From the NCBI GenBank assembly GCA_016931085.1, contig JAFGFO010000350.1:1-19704 (forward strand): a stretch of DNA of 19,704 bases, read 5' to 3'. The position numbers and the translations under genes are program-made. Source of the stretch: Thermoflexales bacterium (GTDB taxonomy: Bacteria > Chloroflexota > Anaerolineae > Fen-1058). Each line of letters starts with the position of its first letter. Position 1 is the first letter of the stretch. The notes under the pieces were generated by a model, which was not told the origin of the DNA, did no database searches, and saw only the letters and a list, made by a program, of their open reading frames with translations. Below are positions 8,484-14,555 of this stretch, piece after piece.

Positions 8484-8502
8484 TTTGGGGGTTATCCCCA
8501 AA
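8484..8502. other. Hairpin/palindrome overlapping a DnaA-box-like site
   Basis: TTTGGGG (8484-8490) and CCCCAAA (8496-8502) form a seven-base stem around a five-base loop, about 40 bases after the dnaA stop. No T-run follows on the minus strand, so it is a poor intrinsic terminator. It could be a structural element of the origin, or could stabilise the dnaA mRNA end. Confidence 0.45.
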
Positions 8503-8511
8503 AGGTTCCAG

Positions 8512-8541
8512 TTTTCCACATCTGAGCCGCAGTTTTCCACA
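8512..8541 (+). repeat. Direct repeat of two DnaA-box-like sites
   Basis: TTTTCCACA occurs at 8512-8520 and again at 8533-8541, a 21-base period or two helical turns. Flanking bases are also repeated (CAG before and TCT after each copy). Each nonamer differs from TTATCCACA at one position. The second copy ends two bases short of the dnaA stop codon. Confidence 0.6.
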
Positions 8542-8542
8542 T

Positions 8543-9937
8543 CTAGGCCGCCTGGCGGGCGACGTCGAGGCGGTAAAGCCGGTCTCGGATGGTCAAGATA
8601 TCGCGGCGCAGTGAATCGTCGTGCTCGATTTCTTGGGCGATTTTTTCTACACCATACATCACTGTGGTGTGATCTCTTCCACCCAGTTGTGTGCCTATAT
8701 CTGGCAGAGAAACCCCGGCTTCTTCGCGTGCCAGGTACATGATCACGTGGCGAGGACGAACGATTTCCTTGTTGCGTGCTTTGCTCTGGATCGCGTCCAA
8801 ATCGATATTGTAATATTCGGCCACGATCTGCAGGACGTTATCCATGGAAATTGAAGCCGGGCGTGCAACAAGTTCGGCCAAGGCGGCTTCGGCTGCCCCC
8901 TTGTCCAGTGGAGCGCGCATCAGGCGAGTGTAGGCAATGACGCGGTTGAGCGCTCCTTCTAATTCGCGGATGTTGCTTTGAACCAGGTGTGCGATCAGGC
9001 CGATCACTTCATCTGGGACGTCCATCGACAGGCTTTCGGCCTTGGCCTGCAGAATGGCCATGCGTGTTTCCAGGTCCGGCGGCTGGATGTCGGCGATCAA
9101 GCCCCATTCGCACCGGCTGCGCAGCCGTTCTTCCAACGTGACCAACGCCTTGGGGGGGCGGTCGCTCGAGATGACGATTTGCTTGCCGTTGTCATGCAGC
9201 GCGTTGAAGGTGTGAAAAAACTCTTCTTGTGTCGCCTCCTTGCCGGCAATGAATTGGATATCGTCGATGAGCAGCACGTCGATGCTGCGATACTTGTCAC
9301 GGAAGGCCGCGGTGGTTTGAGTCCGGATGGCATTGACCAGCTCGTTGGTGAATTGTTCTGACGACACGTACAACGTTTGCCGTCCTCGGCGTTGGCTTTC
9401 AACGCCCACGGCGTGGAGCAGGTGTGTTTTGCCCAAGCCCACGCCCCCATACAGGAACAGGGGGTTATAAGCGGTGGCATGGTTTTCAGTCACGGCCAAC
9501 GCGGCGGCCTGGGCCAGCCGGTTGCTAGGGCCGACGACGAAGGTTTCGAAGGTGTAACGCCCGTTGATCCCGTTAATGCCTGGCGTCACGGCCGGCTCGT
9601 CTACGATGCGCTCCTCGCCCTGATCGAGTGCTTCCTCTGTTTCAGGCCGCAGGTTCAAGAGAGGATTACTGTTATCGTCTTGGCTCGTTGTCTTGCTCCA
9701 CACGACAAAACGCACTTGTACGCTTTGTCCGACGATATTGGTTAGGGTGCGCTGGATAAGGGGATGCAGGCGATTTTCTAGCCAGTCTTTGGCGTAACCG
9801 TTGTGGACGCCAATGACAAACATGCCGTCCTCATAAGAGAGGACGGTCGCTTGGCGCACCCACGTATCGAACGTGGCACGCGGCATTTGCATTTGTAATT
9901 GCCCCAGGGCGGTCTGCCAAGCTTGGCTTGGTTTCAT
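8543..9937 (-). CDS. dnaA: Chromosomal replication initiator DnaA
   Basis: DnaA binds DnaA boxes at oriC, opens the duplex as an ATP-dependent filament and recruits the replicative helicase. The 464-residue product shows all four parts: domain I (about 5-70, oligomerisation and helicase contact), a variable linker (about 80-125), the AAA+ core with Walker A GGVGLGKT (164-171) and Walker B LLIDDIQ (222-228), and the C-terminal helix-turn-helix with signature GGRDHTTVMYG (419-429). Length is normal for the family. The start is ATG at 9937, seven bases after AAGGAG (9950-9945). The gene has its own promoter. dnaN is not next to it in this window. Downstream lie the candidate oriC and then the corC-priA operon on the same strand. 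Confidence 0.99.
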   Translation of the reverse strand: MKPSQAWQTALGQLQMQMPRATFDTWVRQATVLSYEDGMFVIGVHNGYAKDWLENRLHPLIQRTLTNIVGQSVQVRFVVWSKTTSQDDNSNPLLNLRPETEEALDQGEERIVDEPAVTPGINGINGRYTFETFVVGPSNRLAQAAALAVTENHATAYNPLFLYGGVGLGKTHLLHAVGVESQRRGRQTLYVSSEQFTNELVNAIRTQTTAAFRDKYRSIDVLLIDDIQFIAGKEATQEEFFHTFNALHDNGKQIVISSDRPPKALVTLEERLRSRCEWGLIADIQPPDLETRMAILQAKAESLSMDVPDEVIGLIAHLVQSNIRELEGALNRVIAYTRLMRAPLDKGAAEAALAELVARPASISMDNVLQIVAEYYNIDLDAIQSKARNKEIVRPRHVIMYLAREEAGVSLPDIGTQLGGRDHTTVMYGVEKIAQEIEHDDSLRRDILTIRDRLYRLDVARQAA

Positions 9938-9955
9938 AGTTAGTCTCCTTGTTCA

Positions 9956-9964
9956 GGGGGGGGG
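9956..9964 (-). other. Nine-base C tract in the dnaA leader
   Basis: Nine consecutive G on the plus strand, C on the transcript, lie between the predicted dnaA -10 element and its ribosome binding site. The tract is within the predicted untranslated leader, so length changes would not shift the reading frame. Confidence 0.6.
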
Positions 9965-9988
9965 CAGGATTATCTCACCAAGTGCTCT

Positions 9989-10017
9989 ATTTTACCAAAT
10001 GCTGGCTACAAAGGCAA
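9989..10017 (-). promoter_or_regulatory. dnaA promoter
   Basis: On the minus strand the -35 TTGCCT (10017-10012) and -10 TAAAAT (9994-9989) are separated by exactly 17 bases, matching four of six and five of six positions of the sigma70-type consensus. Transcription would begin near 9982, giving a leader of about 45 bases with the AAGGAG site at 9950-9945. Confidence 0.65.
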
Positions 10018-10037
10018 TAGAGAAAAGGCCTTTCAAC

Positions 10038-10060
10038 CTTAAAACTCTTAATGTTTTAAG
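10038..10060. promoter_or_regulatory. Palindrome upstream of the dnaA promoter, possible operator
   Basis: CTTAAAAC (10038-10045) and GTTTTAAG (10053-10060) are perfect inverted copies around a seven-base spacer, 21 bases upstream of the predicted dnaA -35. A second perfect palindrome, AAAGGCCTTT, lies at 10024-10033. The first is AT-rich and symmetric, as expected of a dimeric repressor or activator site. As an mRNA hairpin it would be weak and has no T-run. Confidence 0.45.
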
Positions 10061-10101
10061 ACAAGTGTCTGACAATGTAGGGGTGATTTGCGAATCCCTC
10101 C

Positions 10102-12294
10102 CTACCTCACCCGCAGCGGCAGCAGCAGGACGCGGTCCCCGGCTGCCTGCCCGTCCACGTACAACACCAGGCGCGTGGCAGGTGGGTCGGGATCCAACGG
10201 CGACGGACCGCGCCGCGTATAAGCCCCCACCTCCAGCGGGTATAGGCCAGGAGGGGTGTCGATGCTGATGGCTAGACGATGCACCTGCGCTACCACCTCG
10301 CCGCCCTGCCAGTCCCAGGTCGGCGCGTCCAGGCGGTCCTGCTGCGCGACGATGGGCGGGCCTCCGCCGGGCGACAGCATGTGTGTGAACAGCACGCTGT
10401 CTAGGCCAGGCGCTGGCCGCGCCAGGATGCGCCAGTACGTGACCAGCACCAGCTCGCTTCCCGGCGCTATCTCCTGGCTCGACATGCTGTAGCCGGCTAG
10501 CGCGATCGTGTGCCCCAGGTCGGCCGGCAGATCTAAGGGCTGGTAAACGCTCTGTGGATCGTCGGGGGGAAAGGTCGCGCTGGCGCTCCAGGCAGCCGGC
10601 ACGCTATTTCTTAATGGCGCGCCATTGAGAAATGGCGTGGGTGTGGCCTGCCCCAACAATGCCTCCAATGCTTGTGGGCTGTCCCAGGCGTATACGTCAA
10701 AGCCTGGGTTGAGGTCGTCGGAGCGCAGGCGGCGCGAGCTGATCTGCTGGACATAAGGCGGCGCAATCGCCGCTTGCAGGGCCGGGTCGAGGGGGGCCAA
10801 CGCTGGGATGACCAGGGTGGATGGCTGGGACGGGAAAAGCAGCGCCCCGCGCCCATCCATCCAACGCAGCGCCAGGTCGCGGCGCGCTAGCAGCAGGCCA
10901 AATGCATGCGGGTCGTGATACTGCCCTGGATAAATCGACGACAGGACGACCGTTTCACCGCTTGGCACAGGCAGTCGATCCAGCTCGCGTGCCGTCTCGA
11001 ACAGCGTCGTGTGATAGGCCACCCGCACGTCACGCGCGTTGGCCCAGGTGTTGAAATAGTCGTGATAAGTACGCCCAGTCTCGAACACGATGGACAGGCT
11101 GGCGAGAAGAATCAAAGCCGGCCAGAGACGTGAGACGTGAGACGTGAGATGTGAAAGCTGAGACCTGAAACTTGAAACCACAATTGCCGGGAACAGGTAA
11201 AGCACCGGCAGGATGGCCACGGCACGGGTGGCGCTGGCTGAAACGCCAGTGACCAGACTGGGCAAGAGCCCCAGCCCCAGCCACAGCAAGGCCAGTGCGT
11301 ACGGTGGGCGTCGCCAACGCCAGGCGGCCAGGCCCAGCCCAAGGTAAAAGAGCGCGCCGTCTACCAGCCCCAGCCATGGGCGGGCCGGCAAGTTGTACAT
11401 CCACAGATCGTCGGCGCGCAGGCTGAACATCCCCAACGCCTCAAGCCCGTTGGCCACGAGCGGCCGCACGTCGCCGGCTGCCAACTGATCCAGCGGGCCG
11501 CCGAGCTGGGCAAAGCGCTGCTCAGCCTCGGGGTGCTGGTGCAGCCAGGCAAACATCGGCCCAGCCAGCAGGGCCATCACGCCCAAGGCCACCAGCATGC
11601 CGCCCCAACGCTGCTTGAAACGCGCCCGATCCGTCAAGAGTAAAAAGACTGGCATGGCCAGGAAGAGTATCCACGCGATGCGGGCAGCCATGTAGGTCCA
11701 CAATGCCGCGCCTGCCAGGACGCCGCTGGCGGCAAAGTACAACCACGTGACCGGCCGGCGGTGGTCTAAGTCGAACGCGCCACGCCACCACGCATACACC
11801 GCCCCGGCCAGCAAGGGCGGCAGCAGGCTGGAGCGCAGCCCCTGGCGGCTGATCGAGACGGCCCAAAATGAGCCGGCCAGCCAGGCGCAGCTGATCAGCG
11901 CCTCCCAGCCGCCAAAGGCTCGCCGCACCCAGGCATAGCTGAGAGCCACGGTCAACAGCCCAAGCGCGGCCGAGCTCAGGCGCAGCGCCAGGTAATCGCT
12001 GCGGCCCAAGAGCGCCATGACGGCCGCCGTCACATAGTCGTACAGCGGTTCCCGCCCGTAGCCCACCGTCTGGTAGATGGGCCGCGCGCCGTGCAGGATG
12101 GCGATCGCGTCCTGGCCGTGGCCGGCCTCGTCGTGCGTCAGCCCCGGTGGGACATCGCCCAGTTGCCACAGGCGCAGAAAAGCCGCCGCCAGCAAAATCG
12201 CCACCGGCAGGAAGAGTTTCAGGTTTCGAGCCCCGCTCCGCTTCGCTTCGGGGATTGTTATTTCAAGTTTCGAGCTTCGAGTTTCGAGTTTCAA
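10102..12294 (-). CDS. Polytopic GT39/ArnT-like glycosyltransferase
   Basis: The roughly 730-residue membrane protein has about ten hydrophobic segments from residue 28 to about 410, then a C-terminal soluble beta-rich region (about 560-730). The first external loop carries a conserved acidic pair (D55-E56 in GLTHDEAGHG), the catalytic hallmark of polyprenyl-phosphate-sugar-dependent GT39/ArnT/PMT enzymes. It probably transfers a sugar from a lipid carrier to an envelope acceptor; donor and acceptor are unknown. The start is uncertain because no ATG exists. The TTG at 12294 gives 730 residues but an N terminus (about 1-27) encoded by heptad repeats; the GTG at 12204 gives 700 residues and begins directly in the first membrane helix. 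Neither has a clear ribosome binding site. Residues about 372-390 are also encoded by a heptad array. The gene has its own promoter. Confidence 0.82.
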   Translation of the reverse strand: MKLETRSSKLEITIPEAKRSGARNLKLFLPVAILLAAAFLRLWQLGDVPPGLTHDEAGHGQDAIAILHGARPIYQTVGYGREPLYDYVTAAVMALLGRSDYLALRLSSAALGLLTVALSYAWVRRAFGGWEALISCAWLAGSFWAVSISRQGLRSSLLPPLLAGAVYAWWRGAFDLDHRRPVTWLYFAASGVLAGAALWTYMAARIAWILFLAMPVFLLLTDRARFKQRWGGMLVALGVMALLAGPMFAWLHQHPEAEQRFAQLGGPLDQLAAGDVRPLVANGLEALGMFSLRADDLWMYNLPARPWLGLVDGALFYLGLGLAAWRWRRPPYALALLWLGLGLLPSLVTGVSASATRAVAILPVLYLFPAIVVSSFRSQLSHLTSHVSRLWPALILLASLSIVFETGRTYHDYFNTWANARDVRVAYHTTLFETARELDRLPVPSGETVVLSSIYPGQYHDPHAFGLLLARRDLALRWMDGRGALLFPSQPSTLVIPALAPLDPALQAAIAPPYVQQISSRRLRSDDLNPGFDVYAWDSPQALEALLGQATPTPFLNGAPLRNSVPAAWSASATFPPDDPQSVYQPLDLPADLGHTIALAGYSMSSQEIAPGSELVLVTYWRILARPAPGLDSVLFTHMLSPGGGPPIVAQQDRLDAPTWDWQGGEVVAQVHRLAISIDTPPGLYPLEVGAYTRRGPSPLDPDPPATRLVLYVDGQAAGDRVLLLPLRVR
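11125..11180 (+). repeat. Eight-unit heptad array inside the glycosyltransferase gene
   Basis: Eight exact-period 7-base units read on the plus strand: GAGACGT three times, GAGATGT, GAAAGCT, GAGACCT, GAAACTT and GAAACCA. The reading frame of the glycosyltransferase stays open through it on the opposite strand, encoding a Ser/His/Leu-rich stretch (SQLSHLTSHVSRL) between predicted membrane segments. Compared with the arrays at 1281-1301 and 12214-12299 its orientation is reversed. Confidence 0.85.
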
Positions 12295-12299
12295 GTTTC
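12214..12299 (-). repeat. Composite heptad array at the glycosyltransferase N terminus
   Basis: On the minus strand GAAACTT, GAAACTC, GAAACTC, GAAGCTC, GAAACTT and GAAATAA follow in tandem (12299-12258). A GC-rich insert with short GCGAAGCGGAGCG-type repetition comes next, then GAAACCT and GAAACTC (12227-12214). Short ACGAAAGC-like units continue on the 5' side to about 12320. The array covers either the translated N terminus or the 5' leader of the glycosyltransferase, depending on the true start. Confidence 0.8.
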
Positions 12300-12326
12300 G
12301 TGTGCTTTCGTGCTTTTCGTGGATAA

Positions 12327-12355
12327 ATTATAGCTCACGTCGCTCAAACGATCAA
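12327..12355 (-). promoter_or_regulatory. Promoter of the glycosyltransferase gene
   Basis: On the minus strand TTGATC (12355-12350) and a perfect TATAAT (12332-12327) are 17 bases apart. Predicted transcription starts near 12320, just upstream of the heptad array. This limits the start codon to the TTG at 12294 or something further inside. Confidence 0.7.
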
Positions 12356-12414
12356 GGACTGCCCAAGCGGCCCACTTCCGAGCGGCGTGATCTTTACCAA
12401 GAACGAAAACTTTT

Positions 12415-12501
12415 ACGAATGTCACGAAGGAACGAATGACACGAATGTGGTTAACTATCAGAAAACATTCGCGAAATTCGTATATTCGTGCCATTCGTGA
12501 T
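12415..12501. repeat. Facing arrays of ACGAATG and CATTCGT units
   Basis: Four ACGAA-type units at 8-9 base period (12415-12450) face four ATTCG-type units in opposite orientation (12467-12501). The inner copies CACGAATG (12440-12447) and CATTCGTG (12492-12499) are perfect inverted copies. The arrays lie in the 273-base region between the two divergent promoters, and no open frame there looks coding. Confidence 0.65.
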
Positions 12502-12521
12502 CTATTTTCGGAATGTCTTGG

Positions 12522-12550
12522 TTGATTTGTCGGGGCGGATACAGTATAAT
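12522..12550 (+). promoter_or_regulatory. Promoter of the CYTH-CHAD gene
   Basis: TTGATT (12522-12527) and a perfect TATAAT (12545-12550) are separated by 17 bases. The predicted start point near 12557 falls at the GGGAG ribosome binding site (12557-12561), six bases ahead of the ATG. The leader would thus be about 11 bases or shorter. Confidence 0.7.
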
Positions 12551-12567
12551 GGTTATGGGAGTTATGT

Positions 12568-14550
12568 ATGGAAATCGAAGCCAAGTTTAGATTGACCGAT
12601 GTCGAGAGCTTGCAGCGCCTGCAAGCGGCCAAGTCTCTGGCCGGCCTGGAGCTGGCGTCTGGCTGGGTCAAGGAATTGCACGACACCTACCTGGACACGC
12701 CCAAGCGTTCAATCCTGGCCGCCGGCTATGCCTGCCGCCGCCGGGAGCAAGCTGGGGGTGTGTTGATGACGCTCAAGGGCCTGGGAGGCGCGCAGGGCGC
12801 CCTTCACCGCCGCGAGGAGATCGAGCTCGAGCTGCCGCCCGGCGCTGCCCCCTACCGGCCGGGCGAGTGGCCGGCCAGCCCGCTGCGTGACAAGCTGCTC
12901 GAGCTGATGGGTGAAGCGGAGTTGGTCCCGCTTTTTGACCTGCGCCAAAGCCGCGCGGTGCGTCTCCTCAGCCTGGACGGGCGGACGGTGGCCGAGCTGT
13001 GCCTGGACGAGGTGCGTGTCGCCGCGGGCGAGGGCGTGGGTGAGCGCGCTCACCCACGCGACCAGATCTATTACGAACTGGAGGTGGAATTGTCCCCGCA
13101 GGGCACGGAGGAAGAGTTGGCCGCCGCGGTGCGCTGCCTGCAGGACGAATGGGGCTTGCAGCCGCAGCCGCTCTCCAAGTTCGAGCGCGGGCTGGCTTTT
13201 GTGGAAGGCACGTCGAGCGGGCGACTGTTGAGCTGGACCGAGCGCGCGATATGCAAACGCCTCAGTACACGAGACGGCCGCTATGGCCGGCGCGCACGTG
13301 CCTTGCTGGCGCTGGACGAGGGACTGACGCAGACGGTGGCTGGCCAACGGGCCTCCCTGTCGGCCCGCCAGGTGCGCTACTGGCTGCATGCCTTCCGCGC
13401 CAAGCGGCTGGATGTCTTTCCGCCTCCCGTGCTGGCTGAGGAGACAGAGGGAAGACAGATAGAGAAAGAGATAGAGGAAGAGGAAGAGAGAGGCGAGGGA
13501 AGGGGTGGGCTTGAGGCAGTCGAGCCGCCGCCCGAGCCAGTCCAAATGCTCACGCTGCCTGACTCGCCGGGGCTGGAGACGGACGATACGATGGCCGAGG
13601 CGGCCCGTAAGACGCTGTATTATCATTTCCAGCGCATGGTCTACCACGAGCCTGGCACGCGGAGGGGGGAGGACATTGAAGAACTGCACGACATGCGGGT
13701 GGCCACGCGGCGGATGCGAGCCGCCTTCCGCGTTTTCGATGGTTATCTGGACCCGGAGACCGTGCAGCCTTTCCTCAAGGGCTTGCGGCGCGCCGGGCGC
13801 ACGCTGGGAGCAGTGCGCGACCTGGACGTGATGCGCGAGAAAACCGACGCTTACCTGGCAACGCTGCCGCCCTCCAGGCTTGGCGAGCTAGATCCCCTGC
13901 TGGCGGCCTGGCAAGTCGAGCACGACCGGGCACGCCAGGCGATGCTGAGCTACCTGGACAGCCGCGCTTACCAACAGTTCAAGGAGCGCTTTGGCGCTTT
14001 TTTGCAGACGCCCGGCGCAGGTGCGTCATTGAGAAACGACGTGCCGATCTCCTCTCCCGAAGGCGAGCCGCGCCCCTATCGCTTGCGGCACGTCGCCCCG
14101 GTGGCGCTCTCCCAACGCCTGGCCGACGTGCGTGCCTACGACGAATGGGTGAGCGGACCGGACGTGCCGCTGGCACGGCTGCACCAACTGCGTATCGCCT
14201 GCAAGCGGCTGCGCTACACGCTCGAATTCTTCCGCGAGGTGTTGGGGGCGGAGACCAAAATGCTGGTCGATGAGCTAAAAGCGATACAGGACCACCTGGG
14301 TGATCTGCAGGACGCGGTGGTCGCCAGCAACTTGCTGCGCGATTTCCTCACCTGGGGCCGGTGGGGACCGGGCGAGGAGACAGCCGGCAGCCAGCCGCCG
14401 GCGACCGTCATCGCCCCCGGCGTTGCAACCTACCTGGCCTACCGGCAGACCGAGCTTCAACACTTGCTAGAGACCTTCCCCACAGCCTGGGCACGGCTGC
14501 ACAACGCCGAGTTCATCCAGGCGATGGCGCACGTGGCGGATGGGTTGTGA
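12568..14550 (+). CDS. CYTH-HTH-CHAD domain protein
   Basis: The 660-residue cytoplasmic protein begins with a CYTH (triphosphate tunnel) domain (about 1-212). It shows the ExExK signature (E2, E4, K6), TYLDTP (40-45), a basic RRR at 57-59, TLKG (68-71), and the acidic strands EIELEL (84-89) and ELEVEL (170-175). It ends at SKFERGL (203-209). A segment at about 226-284 looks like a homeodomain-type helix-turn-helix (RARALLALDEGL and LSARQVRYWL). A charged, Glu-rich linker (about 290-340) leads to a CHAD domain (about 341-655) with the paired His/Arg helices HDMRVATRRMR (374-384) and HQLRIACKRLRY (539-550). CHAD domains bind inorganic polyphosphate and CYTH domains hydrolyse or bind triphosphates, so a role in polyphosphate metabolism or sensing is likely but unproven. 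The ATG at 12568 has GGGAG six bases upstream. Its stop is five bases from the stop of the converging hydrolase gene. Confidence 0.93.
   Translation: MEIEAKFRLTDVESLQRLQAAKSLAGLELASGWVKELHDTYLDTPKRSILAAGYACRRREQAGGVLMTLKGLGGAQGALHRREEIELELPPGAAPYRPGEWPASPLRDKLLELMGEAELVPLFDLRQSRAVRLLSLDGRTVAELCLDEVRVAAGEGVGERAHPRDQIYYELEVELSPQGTEEELAAAVRCLQDEWGLQPQPLSKFERGLAFVEGTSSGRLLSWTERAICKRLSTRDGRYGRRARALLALDEGLTQTVAGQRASLSARQVRYWLHAFRAKRLDVFPPPVLAEETEGRQIEKEIEEEEERGEGRGGLEAVEPPPEPVQMLTLPDSPGLETDDTMAEAARKTLYYHFQRMVYHEPGTRRGEDIEELHDMRVATRRMRAAFRVFDGYLDPETVQPFLKGLRRAGRTLGAVRDLDVMREKTDAYLATLPPSRLGELDPLLAAWQVEHDRARQAMLSYLDSRAYQQFKERFGAFLQTPGAGASLRNDVPISSPEGEPRPYRLRHVAPVALSQRLADVRAYDEWVSGPDVPLARLHQLRIACKRLRYTLEFFREVLGAETKMLVDELKAIQDHLGDLQDAVVASNLLRDFLTWGRWGPGEETAGSQPPATVIAPGVATYLAYRQTELQHLLETFPTAWARLHNAEFIQAMAHVADGL
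13438..13507 (+). repeat. Purine-rich low-complexity tract coding the CYTH-CHAD linker
   Basis: About 70 bases are almost entirely A and G on the plus strand, with only six pyrimidine interruptions, and show loose repetition of AGACAGA and GAGATAGA elements. They encode the Glu/Arg-rich linker between the HTH-like segment and the CHAD domain. The mirror-like purine composition could favour unusual DNA structure; this is inference. Confidence 0.65.
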
Positions 14551-14555
14551 GGTCT

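Larger units (their letters stand above)
8161..8542. other. oriC: Candidate chromosomal replication origin (oriC) downstream of dnaA
   Basis: This 382-base non-coding stretch lies directly after the dnaA stop. It contains five sites close to the DnaA box TTATNCACA. One is exact (TTATACACA, 8203-8211). The others have one mismatch: GTATCCACA on the minus strand at 8360-8368, TTATCCCCA at 8492-8500, and TTTTCCACA at 8512-8520 and 8533-8541. Next to the exact box is a strongly AT-rich tract (8211-8252), which could be the unwinding element and stands out in a GC-rich window. The last two boxes sit in a 21-base direct repeat ending at the dnaA stop codon. Origins beside dnaA are common in bacteria. 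GC-skew was not computed, so this remains a prediction. Confidence 0.6.

Noticed and set aside
11125..11180. Possible CRISPR array
   Set aside because: The units are 7 bases, directly adjacent, with no spacers, and lie inside a coding sequence.
12318..12326. Single DnaA-box-like nonamer CGTGGATAA at the glycosyltransferase promoter
   Set aside because: It has one mismatch and no companions, and it falls inside a short-repeat array. A chance match is likely.
12709..13689. Minus-strand open frame of 326 codons opposite the CYTH-CHAD gene
   Set aside because: It is antisense to well-supported CYTH and HTH-like coding sequence, has low-complexity composition and no domain.
14551..14555. Bidirectional terminator between the convergent genes
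   Set aside because: Only five bases separate the two stop codons and no stem with flanking T-runs is visible. Termination must use another mechanism or lie inside the coding regions.
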